This document shows, one piece after another, positions 1-12,849 of a stretch of 64,000 bases of DNA. Both the position numbers and the translations under genes were made by a program. This DNA is from Calycina herbarum (taxonomy: Eukaryota; Ascomycota; Leotiomycetes; Helotiales; Pezizellaceae). The first letter of the stretch is position 1. Each line of letters opens with the position of its first letter. The notes under the pieces are model-generated. The model did not search any database and was not told where the DNA came from. It saw only the letters and a program-made list of their open reading frames with translations. The stretch spans positions 496,001 through 560,000 of the forward strand of contig LLEY01000004.1 in the NCBI GenBank assembly GCA_001414485.1, given 5' to 3'.

Positions 1-700
1 TGAACACGACTGAGCCGAGGGCAAAATTGCCACCTCCTCCTAGTCCCTGGAAGGCTCGAAGTGAAATTCTAATTTTCTTAGCTATAATCTCTCTTAGAGC
101 GGATTCTGGCGTACAGTTGAGTCATCGATTGAGCTGCACCACAAGCTCCAGAGAAAATGGTGAATATCGCGATTGCTGTTACTGCAAATATCTTTCGTCC
201 GAAAATATCGCTGACTTTGGCCCAGATAATAAGCATACCTAGAAATTTGTTGTCAGAAACCCCCTCCATTCCTAGGAAAACTCAATCACTTACTGACGTA
301 TCCGAGCATATATGAAGATATGAGCCAACTGCTTTGATTGAATTCATGTAAATCACCAGTAATGGAAATTATCGATGTTGTAACAATTGGAATTTCGAGG
401 TTTGTGAGAAACAAGGAGGTGCAGAGTCTATGAGATGAAGTCAGTTTATTCGAAAGTATGTTTTTGTAAAATAAAAAAAAGGTCTTACGCTGCGGTAATC
501 AAATAAAGTCTTGGGCCTGTCAAGTAGACGGTTGCAATATTCTCAGACGATTCGTCAATGTTATCATTTTTCTCATCACAAGCTTCGTGATTTTTCTTTT
601 GACTCTTTGTTTGAACACAGTTTTCCTGGTCAATGTCTGAAGTTGGCTTCGAGTCGGACTCAGGTACAACGAGATTGGGAGCCTCAGTCATGGCTGGCAT
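1..700 (-). CDS. MFS drug/toxin efflux transporter (DHA2-like), N-terminal part, runs off the window
   Basis: Partial gene read leftwards. Three exons can be joined: N-terminus from ATG at 700 (or 691) to 489, intron 488-428, exon 427 to about 291, a further intron ending near 236, then an exon to 115, intron 114-69, and a last exon to the window edge. The hydrophilic N-terminus of about 65 residues is followed by TSLFLTNLEIPIVTTS, then SSWLISSYMLGY, then the loop motif AKVSDIFGRK (a DxxGR signature of the major facilitator superfamily) and FQGLGGGG. These are hallmarks of fungal 14-helix efflux pumps of the DHA2 type, which sit in the plasma membrane and export drugs or secondary metabolites by proton antiport. 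No lesion is seen in the visible part. It is divergently placed to the gene at 1549 and lies about 3.4 kb from a polyketide synthase, so export of its product is an inference from position only. Confidence 0.85.
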
Positions 701-1548
701 CTAATGTGCTACGGACTTTGATCGTTGGAATATAATTTCGAGAAAGTATTGCTGATGTTGAGAAGATGGAAAATTCAAGATTGCAATGCGGGATCGCACA
801 AGTGACTGTTAATTGGCGTGGGCCAAAGCTCTGCGGTAACTGGAATGAGAAATTTCTGTGCCCACACAACTTTCATGTACCATGCCTCAGCCTATGATCT
901 TGGTTTGGGTGTTGTCTCGGTGAGAATTTCGGTGTCGGTGTTGTGTTGGTGTTACATGTCTCCGCTAATAAGACGTCGACGGCAATTGACCCTGGCTGCA
1001 GGATGCAACGTTGAACGAGTGAATTTATCCAAATGAATGAACTGTTATTTGTGACATCAAACATATTCTCCGTTGAAGATGTGGGGGCCAAATGTTACGC
1101 CTTCTCAAATTCAGTCTCAAAATAAGACAGCAGCGCACATTCTGCACGTCATCCAGTAGTGCGTCCTTCACATTCTGCACGTCATCTAGTGGTGCATCCT
1201 TCATATTCTTCATGCAATATATCGATGGAGGGGCAGGCTACCTAGGTCAGAGATGACAGCGAGTTCGAAGGGGGCTACTTTTGCGGGATGCATTCAAGAG
1301 GCCTGGAAACGAGACACCATGTGTGTGGCTGTAAAGGTTTCTGCACTGAGAATCTACTGGCACGCTTCTTCCCCCCGGATGTCCAATGAATTTTCCAAGC
1401 GCTTATCTCCAAGTCCTCCCTCTTTCAACCTTGCAACCAAAAGTACACATCTAGCACCGTGTCTCTCTGAGGAGAATCAACATCAGCATTCTTGTGTAAT
1501 TCTTACCTTTTACCACATTTGTCTTCCCATCTTACCATAACAGAAAGT
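701..1548. other. Divergent intergenic region, no gene seen
   Basis: This stretch separates the leftward transporter from the rightward rhodopsin-domain gene, so it should hold both promoters. No open frame in it resembles a protein family. Its only recognisable structure is the short tandem repeat at 1136-1211. Confidence 0.5.
1136..1211. repeat. 33-bp tandem repeat, about 2.3 copies
   Basis: Two adjacent units start at 1136 and 1169, each opening with CACATTCTGCACGTCAT and closing with GTCCTT or ATCCTT; a third, partial unit (CATATTCTTCATGC) follows. They differ at a few positions, so the array is not newly made. It lies inside the presumed shared promoter of the transporter and the rhodopsin-domain gene. 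Confidence 0.75.
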
Positions 1549-2859
1549 ATGTCGTCTGCTGCTCTTCAGAAGTTACTCGATGGCCCGGCGATGAAACCCC
1601 CCCTAGGCATTAAACCAAATTTCACAGACCCTCCCAACTTCAGGACAGCAATGCTTGTGGTGGAAGTGATATTTTTGGTTATTCCTACTCTTGCCATCTT
1701 CATGCGCTTGTATACAAAAGCTCGAATCAATCGGAACGTTACGTTGGATGATTGTAAGACTTCATGGCATTTCACCTGTTTGGTTAAGAATCACACTGAC
1801 CTACCATAGATCTCTGTGTTCTATCATTTGTAAGGAATTAATTCTAACAAGTTGACTCTAAATTGACTTGGTAGGCGGTATACGTGGGCCTCTACGTTCC
1901 AGCAAGAATAGCGGATAACCCCGCAGGAGCACGACATCAATGGGATGTGCAGGTCAAAGACATGAAAACCTTTCTCTATGTATGCTTCTGCCATGATCAG
2001 AATTCTACCAGCTTGCTAACCAGGACCAAGAACTATCATATCGGATCGATAATGTATGGCTGCATTGTCTTCACCATCAAAGCATCGATCCTTCTGCAGT
2101 ATATCAACATTTTTTCCACGGCAGATAGGGGGAAATTTTTCTGGATTTGTCATACACTTATTTGGTTGAATTTTGTCTTTTACACAAGTTGCTTTTTCCT
2201 CGAAATATTTTCTTGCAAACCGTTGGCAAAAGCATGGGATCCACTTATCGAAACTGGCACTTGTATCGATACCAGGGAACTCAATACCGCATCTGCCGCG
2301 ATCAATGTCATTTCCGACCTTACCATTGTTCTCCTACCCCAACCCCTTGTTTGGAGACTCCACATGGATACTCGAAAGAAAGTCGCAGTATCAGCGGTTT
2401 TTAGTGCCGCAATTCTGTATGTGACAAACACAACTCAGTGGAAAAGATCAATTATTAATTTATCGAGAATTTAGGGCATGTGTCTCAGCGGCAATCCGCT
2501 TATACTATTGCGTACGTCTATCAAACAGCGAGGACATCACTTGGTATGCTAGTATGATGGGAACCTATATGTTCCCTGAACTGGGACTCTGTTTTGTTAT
2601 CAGCTGCCTACCATCCATTCCAAAGTTCCTGAGGACGACTCGAGAAGTCATAATGTCCTCTCAGCTTGGTTCCGGCCTTCAGTCCCTTCTAGGACAGACA
2701 AACAATCGAATCACCCGCAAAGAGACCGAGGATAGTGTCAAAATAAACAAGGGAGGGGCCAAACCAAAGCCACGAATTGATAGCTTCGATCGTCTTGTCG
2801 AAGAACATGAATTGCAATCTCAATTCCGGGATACTAGTGTAGATGGAAGAAAATCGTGA
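1549..2859 (+). CDS. Fungal rhodopsin-domain integral membrane protein (Pth11/SAT-like family)
   Basis: Five exons (1549-1753, 1810-1829, 1875-1979, 2031-2416, 2475-2859) join in frame to 366 aa; the second exon is only 20 nt. The product has the seven-helix layout of the fungal Rhodopsin domain family: an N-terminal helix (residues ~38-55), the family motif LDDYLC at the exon 1-2 junction, FTIKASILLQYINIF, SDLTIVLLPQPLVW, and a last helix pair in MMGTYMFPELGLCFVISCLPS, followed by a charged cytoplasmic tail of about 80 residues. Members occur near secondary-metabolite genes and among Pth11-like receptors, but ligands are mostly unknown. The start at 1549 is the first ATG giving a normal short extracellular tail. 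It could be a sensor or an accessory membrane protein of the adjacent polyketide locus; that link is positional inference. Confidence 0.85.
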
Positions 2860-3367
2860 TGGAAAGGTTGAAGTTATTTGGCCAATGGAGCTGGAGTTCA
2901 ACGGAACTTAGGATTTAGGCAATGCCAGACTTTAGAAGGGTTGGTGGGAATCAAGTCGATCTTTCACTGATGACGTTGTGATGTGTATTGTAAATGAATG
3001 TGTGTTCCCATCCCCAAATAACGATTTCCTTATCTATTTTAAGATTAGAACTCAAAATAAAAGCAGCACTTTGAACGCAAAAGTAGGGTGATGTTTTTGC
3101 ACTCGCCCAATATGATATGCTCCGTATATTTGTTTCACATTGAATTCGCGCTAGGTAGCGTCACGTCCTGATTTGCCCGCCCCATACTAGCTTATGATTG
3201 GTTTTCGAAGAACTACCAATCCTGTTGATGCCCTCCTCAATATTCCAACTGCAGATTTCTTGGCCAATTCCTGCATATTCGCCACTCTATGCATGCTATA
3301 CAGCGACAAGCACCCAACACGGATAATCCAAATATTTCACAGCGTATCAAGACACCATCATGAACAA
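2860..3367. other. Intergenic, no gene seen
   Basis: Terminator region of the rhodopsin-domain gene and spacer up to the left border repeat of the polyketide locus. No coding signal, RNA gene or repeat was recognised. Confidence 0.5.
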
Positions 3368-3610
3368 TTACAAGGCCTAGTATGTACTGAGTGCCATAAG
3401 AGATGCCCAAGCGCTGCCAGCCGTGGCACTCAGTATATACTGCGCCTTGTAGCACAAGGTGAAAGGGGGGCGAGTTTCTCAAAAAGTGAGTGAATTAAAA
3501 TTGACTCAGTATATACTGCGCCTTGTAGCACAAGCTGCGCCTTGTAGCACAAGGTGAAAGGGGGGCGAGTTTCTCAAAAAGTGAGTGAATAGCACTGTCT
3601 GCGGTGCAGT
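3368..3610 (+). repeat. Left border copy of a large inverted repeat flanking the PKS locus
   Basis: It opens with TTACAAGGCCTAGTATGTAC, continues through a GCGCTGCCAGCCGTGGCACTC segment split by small changes, then holds two tandem units built from ACTCAGTATATACTGCG, the palindromic block CTTGTAGCACAAG and GTGAAAGGGGGGCGAGTTT, and ends in a TAGCACTGTC-TGCGGTGCAGT segment. The same series, inverted and with three units, occurs at 14155-14475. A further half-unit (GACTCAGTACATACTGCACC) follows at about 3622-3640. Confidence 0.9.
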
Positions 3611-4096
3611 AAACTAAAATTGACTCAGTACATACTGCACCTTGTACACTGCATCCATATGAAACTAGACCGTTAAAAAACATCCGGTATGCATGAAAGC
3701 GGCACCGGACAATGGTTTCCATATGGACGACGCATCTCCGCCTCCCCGATACATATGCATATCAAAACTTCAACAGTAGCCTAACGTGACATCGATCCTT
3801 CCGTATCCCTATCGTATCAGCACAAACTCTGCCTAAAGGCAACATGATGCCGAAGATATCTGTTGGTTGAATAATTCTCGGTATGCGACTAATTTATCCA
3901 GCTGTGGTCGCCTTCCAACTTGTTTAATTTGGAAGGTGTTACAGAAACTTTTATCCTTGTCGTTGTTGAGATATCCAGGGAAAGGGGGGCTTTTGTCACC
4001 ATAAGTAATTGTTGTATAACTTTTGACATCAAATTCGAAAATAACTGCACGTTTCTCTTCAATTTGCTGACTCTAACAACCATACTCTACTTCATC
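3611..4096. other. PKS upstream region
   Basis: Presumed promoter and 5' leader of the polyketide synthase. Apart from the trailing half-unit of the border repeat no motif could be assigned with confidence. Confidence 0.4.
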
Positions 4097-7000
4097 ATGT
4101 CTCACCAAAACTCTTTGCTTGGCTCTAAGAGTGAAGTTATTAGCCATTCGCCATTGCCAGCAGCAACTCTAAACGAAAATAAGAATAGCAGTTACAATGT
4201 CCCAGATACTCCCACCTTGATTCCAGATTCTGAGCCCGAAATTCTTGAACCAATTGCTATTGTAGGACTCTCTTTGAAATTTCCTCAAAATGCATCCAAC
4301 CCTGAAGCCTTTTGGAAAATGATGGAAGAAAAGAGATGTGCAATGACAGAGTGGCCCATTGACCGCCTCAATATCGATGCGTTCTATGATCCGGAAAAGA
4401 ACAAAGGCTGTAATGTAAGAATCATCATTCATCCACTTGTAACTCTCAGAGGCGTTTGGCTAACTTCAAAAGATATATGCACGAGGTGGTAACTTCATGG
4501 CAGAGAACCTAGCCGCATTTGATACCTCATTTTTCTCCATCACTGCCGAAGAAGCCAAAGCAATGGACCCGCAGCATCGATTGCTACTCGAAACAACATA
4601 CCGTGCATTCGAAAATGGTAAGCCATTGCCGAACTTCCTTTGACTCTGCTAACAATTAATCAGCCGGTATTCCGCTCGAGAAAGCCTTTGGTTCAAACAC
4701 AGGAGTTTACACAGGATCAATGGCAGACGATTACCGTTTCACGTCGTTGGGTGACAAGGAGCATATTCCCAAGTACTCTGTCACCGGTGTTAGCATGTCT
4801 CTTTTAGCGAATCGCTTAAGCTGGTTTTTTAACTTGCATGGTCCAAGTGTAAACTTAGACGCCGCATGCTCAAGTAGCCTCATGGCACTCGACATCGCAT
4901 GCCAGGGCCTGCAGAGCAGAGCTTCATCAATGGTAATTCTTCTGCGGATTTGGTCACGGGAAATCCAAGAACGAAACACCTGCTAATCTTTCTGTAGGCT
5001 GTGGTTGCTGGTACTAGCTTAATCCATACCCTGGAGACTTGGATTATGCTCAGCAATATGGGGTTTCTTTCTCCGGATAGTCGATGCTACAGCTTTGATA
5101 GCCGAGCCAACGGCTACGCCAGGGGCGAGGGTCTTGGAGTAGTGATAGTCAAAAGGCTTTCGGACGCTATTCGAGATGACGATACTATTAGAGCTGTAAT
5201 TCGGTCGACGGCCTCTAATTCGGACGGCCATACACCAGGAATCACCCAGCCAAGCAAGGATGCGCAAGAGCGCTTGGTCAGGGAAACCTACGCAAAAGCT
5301 GGTCTTGATTTAGGAACGACGAGATTTTTCGAATCTCATGGTACAGGGTAGGTAAATGAATGAAACCGTTACCCAATGCGTGAGAGATGTGTGCTAAAAT
5401 TTGTCTTGTTAGAACAGTTATCGGGGATCCCATTGAGGCGGATGCCATAGGAAGAGTGTTTAAAGCCCGTCGCACAGCAGCAGAACCGTTATATGTGTAT
5501 GTTGTACTAAATTGGCAAAATTTCATTTATGAAGCTAATTCATTTACGACAGGGGAGCTGTAAAGTCTAATATTGGTCATTTGGAGGTAAATTATTCCAA
5601 AGCATATCGAATCCGGATGTTTGAAACTAACAAAAATTCAGGGTGGGAGTGGCATTGCGGGGTTAATCAAGACAATTTTGGTTCTAGAAAAGGGTCTTAT
5701 TCCACCTAATGCGAATTTTGAAGAAACAAACCCAAACATCGACACGGAGTTTCTCAATATCAAGGTAAAACCACAAAGTCAAAACAATTCACAATTGTTC
5801 AACGACTAAAAATAAAATAATAGTTCCCAACCGAGCTCACACCCTGGCCAAGTCATGGTTTACGCCGTGCGAGTGTCAATAGCTTCGGTTTTGGCGGGTC
5901 GAACTCACATTGCATTATAGATGATGCGTATCATTTCCTCGAGGCTCGATCCCTTGTAGCCAATCACTCTACCGTCAAAGAGCCAGTCATTCTTCCTGAG
6001 CCATTTACAAACGGTTCAGACACAGTGGGAAGCCAGGCACACTCTTACCGGGTAGTCGTAAGCGTGATCTACCTAGGGTTTTAACAAGTCCAGTTTGCTG
6101 ATTTTAAACAGAATGGCTTCTCTACTAAACTTGATAAGCCCAATGTACCGCAGCTGCTTGTTTTGAGTGCATCCGACGAAGATGGTATTAAACGTCTAGC
6201 TGAGTCCTACACACAATACTTTAGGGACATTTCCTCAGACACGAATAAATTTCAGCCTGAACTGGAAGATTTAGCATATACCTTAGCTTGCAGAAGAACA
6301 TCTCTGGCATGGAAAGCGTTTGCCGTAGTTTCGTCGGTTGATGAACTACAGGACATCAAAAGAATCATTTCACGCCCGAGAAGATCCGGCAAAGGGCTCT
6401 CCGCAGCTTTCGTTTTCACGGGTCAAGGGGCTCAATACCACGAAATGGGAATCAAACTGATGCAATTTCCCGCCTTCAGAAAGACACTTGACCAAGCAAA
6501 CGCTGCTCTCAAGGAACTGGGATGTACCTGGTCCATCTCTGGTAATGTCTATACCCGGATAGTGCTCTCTTAACAATTGAGACCTAACAAATTTTAGAGG
6601 AGCTAAGTCGAAGGCAAGAGGATTCCAATGTCCACAACCCGGCTTTCAGCCAACCTCTTTGTACTGCTCTACAAGTCGCACTGATCGAGTTATGGCGGAG
6701 CTTTGGTATTATTCCCTCTGTTGTTTTAGGACACTCGTCAGGAGAAATTGCCGCTGCGTAAGTCCTGATAAGAATTGGAAATCACGAATGCTAATATATC
6801 TTCAAGTTATGCCACCGGTGGTTTATCGCTCAAGTCTGCCTGCAAAGTTGCTTTTTTCAGGGGATTTGTTGCCGGCAAACTCAAGGATTCTTTGAGTAGC
6901 ACACCTGGCGCCATGCTATCGGTCAACATACCCGAATACGACGTTCGACCATATCTCGAAAAAATTGAATGCCTGTCGGACCCGGATTGCATTACAGTGG

Positions 7001-10000
7001 CATGCATCAATAGTCCGCTAAACGTGACACTGTCTGGCAACCAGGAAGACCTCGAATTAATACAGGCTCATATGGAACGTGATGGTATCTTTGCACGAAC
7101 GCTTAAAACTGGTCTACCATATCATTCCCCCCGAATGATGCAAGTCTCTTCCGCTTACTTGGATTTGATCAGTGATCTGGACAGAGGAAGTGAGTATCCT
7201 AAAACTCCAACCATGTTTTCTTCCGTCACTGGCATGCCACTTTTAGATAACAAGGTTCTAACAACCGGCGAATACTGGGTCAAAAATATGGTGCAGCCGG
7301 TCAAATTCTTTCAAGCGTTATCAAGCTTGCTCTCTCGCTCAAAGTTTGCTGGAAAAGCGAAGTTGGGAAAGGGCAAAACCCAAGTGGCAATCAATGACCT
7401 TATCGAAGTTGGTCCACATTCAGCGTTGAACCGCCCCATATTGGATACACATCACTCATTGAACTTGACTCACGATGTTAGATATCACTCCACATTATCT
7501 CGCAATGAACCAGAAATCAAATCAATCCTGGAGCTGGCCGGGAAACTGAATTCTTTGGGCTATAAACTTGATTTTGCAGAAGTAAATCAGAAAATATCCC
7601 CCGGGAGGATTGCAAAATCCTTAACTACACTTCCAGAGTATCCTTTTAACCACTCTCGGGAATACTGGCACGAACCACGAGCAACGAAAGAAATTCGATT
7701 TAGACCCCACGGCCCACTAGAGCTTCTGGGAACTGCCATGAGTGACTGGAACCCGTTGGAAGGAAGATGGCGCAAAGTATTTGACACTTCAAAGAGTCCT
7801 TGGATCGAAGATCACAAGGTATTGAATCCCCGACTTGAGCTATCGAATCTTTCGGCTAATACAAAACAGGTAAATGGGAAGATTATCTATCCTGCTGCTG
7901 GCATGATAGTTATGGTTGTGGAAGCAGCAAAACAGACTGCTGCTAAAAATCGAGTTATAACAGGATTCAGATTCGAGGATGTTTGGGTATCACACCCAAT
8001 TGCAATTGAAGACCAAGGTGGTCAAACGGAGACACAACTTTACATGAAACCCTTGCAAAATAACTTCGATAAGGACTGTCCTTCGTCGTTGTTTCGGATC
8101 TGTGTCCTTGACAGGGGCCAGTGGAATGAGGTTGGAAGGGGCACAGTCAGGGTTGAGTATGCGAAAAACGTGTCTGAGGTTGACGGAGGGTTTGAAGAGA
8201 AGGCGGTACATGAGCACTTCCGAGAACAACTTCGAAGTTCCACTCAGCAATCAGACACTACTGTATCGAAAGAAAGACTCTACCAATGCTTTCGCGACAT
8301 GGGTTTGGATTTGGGAAAGTCATTTCAAGCTCTTCAAAACATACAATATGACGGACATCATGACGCTGTTGCCGAAATCAATACCCAGAATTGGCAGACG
8401 TACAATTCTTCTAGTGCTATCCAGCCACATACTATCCATCCCACCACACTAGATGCAGCTGTTCAATTGTCTTGGGTGATCTTAACCAAAGGGTGCACGG
8501 GGAAAATTCCGACCACAATCCCCACCCGAATCAAGACTGCATGGATTTCAAGCTCGGGCTTGGATTCAAATGTATTACAGCTGCATTGTACAGCCCGCTT
8601 CAAGAGTCCACAGAAAGCGGAAATCTCAAGTTTTGTACTTGACGCAGAGGGAAAAGTGAGACTCTCCATTTCAAATCTCGAATCAACAACCGTATCAAGC
8701 AACAAAGGTCCTTCCGACAGAGGACCTACGCAGTTATGCTATTATATGGATTTGAAACCTGATGTTGAACTTCTGAAAGTGGAGAAGTTACTCAGTATGT
8801 GTCACTCCAATTCCAAACTCGAGAAAGAACCGAGCAACCTTTTTGACCAATTGGATCTCGTTTCGTTTTTCTTCAACCAGAAAGCACTCGGAGAGATTCA
8901 AGAATCGGCAATAAAAGGTGCGAAGCCTTATTTTCAAAAGTACATCCAATGTATGAAGCGACAGGTAGAAAAATTTCATGCTGGGGAAATCCTTTCTCGT
9001 GACCCCGCTTGGACTGCCCAGCTACAGGATGCCAGTTTCATGGAGACGCTTATTCGAGAAATTGAAGGAACAATTCTGGGAAAGGCTCATGTTGCTATCG
9101 GCCGCAGACTTCCAGACATTATTGAAGGGAGGATTGAGCCACTGGAACTTTTGTTTTCTTCCGATAATCTTGCAGAGGATTACTATCACGAAATATGTCA
9201 TCGCGGCAGTTACTGCAAGGAGATTGGAAATTATCTCGATTTGTTGTCACACAAAAATCCCGGCATGAAGATTCTTGAAGTGGGAGCAGGAAAAGGAAGC
9301 TTTACTGACATACTCTTGCCTGTTTTGCTTCATCATTCTGACGTCCAGGGAGGCACAGAGCGGTTCTCAACGTATGACTACACCGATATTTCTGAGAGCT
9401 TTTTTGAAAATGCCCAAGAAAAATATGCTCCCAAGACTGCAAGAATTCGATTTAAAACTCTGAACATCGAGAAAGACCCGGTTTCTCAAGGATTCGACGA
9501 GGGAACTTACGATCTGATCCTTGCTCATTGTGTAAATACTTCCTTTCCGCCTATGAGCCTTTACTCACTGTTTAAAGGTACTTCATGCAACCAGCAATCT
9601 AGCCCATTCTATCCAGAATTGTAGAAAGTTACTCAAACCGTAAGTTCTGACACAATCTTCAATGTTTAAATGTCTGCTAAATCCTGGTAGCGGGGGAAAA
9701 CTCATTATGCTTGAAATAACACGGCCAGAGCTGATGAGATGCGGATTTGTCTTCGGAATTCTACCAGGATGGTGGTTGAGTAAGTGGAAGGTGTAAGATA
9801 TATCAAATTGGGATAGACTAACAACAACTTCAGGTACCGAATCCTTTCGCAAATGGAGTCCCGGCATTTCTGAAGTCTTGTGGGACACGCAGCTCAAGCA
9901 GAATGGATTCTCGGGAAACGACTTCTCGATCAAAGATTACGATAACTCGACATTTCATGAGTTCAGTATCATTGTGTCTACAGCTACGACCAAAAATCTT

Positions 10001-12849
10001 GCTCTGAAACATCCAGAAACGAAATTCATCGTCGTCAGTGATACACAGGATCCGCTGCAAAACGCGATTATTAGTCACTTTATCAAAAATGAGCATTTGG
10101 ATGTCCAAGCCATAGCTCTATCAGATATCTTAGCTGTGGAAGTTACAAGCTCAACTGTCTTTGTATTTCTACAAGAGATTGGCAAGCCATTCCTCTACGA
10201 TATGGATGCACCAACCTTTGAGCTACTGAAAGCAGTATTGAATCATGCCCAACGTCTGTTGTGGGTAACACATGGCCCAATTGGAACGCATGCTTCACCA
10301 AAAGTCAGACTTATAGATGGTTTTGCAAGGGTGCTTCGCTCCGAGATGAATAGTCGCACGCTGGTGACACTCGATTTCCAAGATCAACAAGAACCAGCCG
10401 AGTACGCAACCAAAATCATCGAGATGTGCGAGAAAATCGTATTTGAGAAAGAAGACAAGAATCATGACCTCGAGTACAATTACCGAGACGGAGCTTGGAA
10501 TATCGGTCGTATCATCGAAGCCAAGGAGCTTGACAGAAAGCTTCACCATAGCGTCTCTCCCGAAGTAAGCGAGAAACTCGTCAAGGAAGTTGGCGCCGTG
10601 TCACTTACCATCGCCACGCCTGGCTTACTTGATTCTCTGTTTTTTGAATCCGATGATACATATTCCAATGATTTGCCGCCAGGGGAAATTGAGATCAAAG
10701 TACAGTACTTGGGTTTAAACTTCCGAGACCTTGTCGTCGCGCTCGGACGTCACCCGGACACTACATTTGGCTGTGAGTGTTCCGGAATAATCAGTCGAGT
10801 CGGAAACTATTGCGGAGAGTTAAAAGTAGGCGACCGCGTATGCGCTACCAAGATTGGTTGCATGAGCACTTTCGTCCGTTGCAGTACAGAACTTGTTTTC
10901 AAGATTCCAACGAAGATTAGTTCAGATATCGCAGCTGGAACTTTGATCGCCGGTTCTACGGTGTATCATTCGCTTGTGCGAAATGCTAATCTTGAACGAG
11001 GAGAATCTGTTTTGATACACTCCGCTTCCGGGGGAACTGGCCAGTTGGCAATTCAGCTTGCTAAGCACTTGGGCTGTGAGATATTCGTCACTGTCGGTTT
11101 CAACTCCAAAAAAGCACTTCTTGCGGCGAAATATGATATACCCGAAGATCACATCTTTTATAGTCGAGATTTGTCTTTCGCCGCTGGCATTAAACGAATG
11201 ACAAATGGCCGTGGTGTGGACTGCGTTCTCAATTCTCTGTCTGGTGACGGACTTGTAGCTTCTTGGGAAGTTATCGCTCCTTATGGTCGCTTCATTGAAC
11301 TTGGGAAAGTAGACATCGCAGAAAATTCTAAGCTTCCCATGGCACCCTTTGAAAAGAATGCTACCTTCTCCGCAGTAGCTATTGACGACCTCATCAAAGA
11401 GAGACCAAAGGCATTTCGTAAGACAATGTTACAGGTTATGGAACTTCTCGATAAAGGTGTCTTACATGTTGCTGAGCCGTTGCAAGTCATGCCGGTGTCA
11501 AACATGCAAGAAGGTATGAGACTTATGCAAAGTGGCAAGTTATCTGGAAAGATTGTGTTTAGTGTCGACGAGGAGGATAAGATACCGGTAAGTTGCTTAC
11601 ATTGACGGAAGTCAATTTCTAACTAGTGTATTTAGACTCTGCTTCATTCGCTATCTACTTGGAAATTCGATCCAGAAGCCACTTACTTAATAGCCGGTGG
11701 TTTTGGTGGCCTAGGACGAAGTACAGCTCTCTGGATGGCCAAGAAGGGAGCCAAAAATCTCATTCTTCTTTCACGATCAGGACCTAAAGCAAAGACCGCG
11801 ATTCAACTGCTCGAAAAGCTAAAGGAATTAAAGGTTCGAGTATGGGCACCAAAGTGCGACGTTTCCTTGGCCGAAGAACTTTCAAATGTCCTCAATGACT
11901 GTTCAAAAGAACTAGCCCCAATCAAAGGATGTATTCAGTGTTCTATGGCATTGCAGGTATGGCAATTCTTCTTCTTGCTTTGTTCTTTCTGACTCAATGT
12001 TAGGACGCCCTCTTCGATAAAATGACTTTCCAAGAATGGTCGATGACGATCTCGTCAAAAGTGCAGAGCTCTTGGAACTTGCACAAGAGTCTCCCATCTG
12101 ATCTTTCATTCTTCATTATGCTTTCTTCTATTGCTGGAGTTGGTGGCTCAATCGGGCAGGCAAATTATGCTGCAGGGAATACTTTTCAAGATGCTCTTTC
12201 ACTTCATCGGATCTCACTTGGTCAAATGGCCGTCTCACTTCGTCTAGGAATTATGGGTGATGTTGGTATTGTCAGTGAGAAGGATGAATACTTCAAAAAT
12301 CAGAGAAAGTTGGTCGACATGGCAAAGGTTAAGGAAGTCGAGTATCTAGCATTGCTGGATCATTACTGCGACCCAAACCTCGGAACCCTCTCACCAAGGG
12401 AGAGTCTGCCAATAATTGGGCTCGTGACGCCATCTCAACTGAGAACACAGAACCTAGAGATTCCATATTGGTTAAAAGGTTCAGCTTTCAGTCCGCTAGC
12501 TCAAATCGGCACATCGACCAATGCTTGGGATCACAGCAAGACTGGGACTATTGATTTTGGTGCTCAGCTACGTAGTGCCAGCTCTCTCGAAGATGCAAGG
12601 AAGAGTGTTTTGGCAGCCATTGTCTCGAAACTTTCTAGTGCGTTGGCTATTTCAAAGTCTGAAATCGATGAAAGCCGGCCCTTGCATGCTTATGGTGTGG
12701 ACTCGTTGCTTGCAGTGGAATTGAGAAACTGGTTCGGGAAGGAATTGGGCTTGGATGTGGCTGTCTTTGATATAATGGGCGCGGATAGTTTCACGAGTAT
12801 TAGTGAGCTGGTCGTAGCGAGGAGCTCACCGGTAACCATGGAGACCTGA
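4097..12849 (+). CDS. Highly reducing type I polyketide synthase (KS-AT-DH-MT-ER-KR-ACP)
   Basis: Seventeen exons join in frame to 2,628 aa without a lesion. Domains in order: KS (residues ~54-480; Cys223 in DAACSSSL, His358 in HGTG, His398 in SNIGHLEG), AT (~590-900; FTGQGAQY, Ser708 in GHSSGE), DH (~1015-1300; His1050, Asp1246 in TLDAAVQL), C-methyltransferase (~1480-1630; [11 protein letters not shown]), a structural pseudo-KR region, ER (~1915-2230; SASGGTGQ), KR (~2255-2470; [20 protein letters not shown]) and ACP (Ser2581 in [11 protein letters not shown]). There is no thioesterase, so a partner must release the chain. Introns lie at 4415-4472, 4618-4663, 4933-4997, 5348-5412, 5497-5552, 5587-5641, 5765-5823, 6052-6111, 6542-6597, 6758-6806, 7819-7869, 9532-9577, 9640-9690, 9780-9833, 11588-11635 and 11957-12003. 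The 7819-7869 intron is in frame and open, so it is easily missed; removing it restores the compact DH motif. The expected product is a reduced, possibly methylated acyl chain. Confidence 0.96.

Noticed and set aside
873..1213. Minus-strand open frames over the 33-bp repeat (LDDVQNV repeats)
   Set aside because: The repeated peptide is simply the translation of the DNA tandem repeat; no family match and no plausible gene context.
3194..3722. Short open frames on both strands within the left border repeat
   Set aside because: They arise from the repeat units (similar ones appear in the right copy) and have no protein features.
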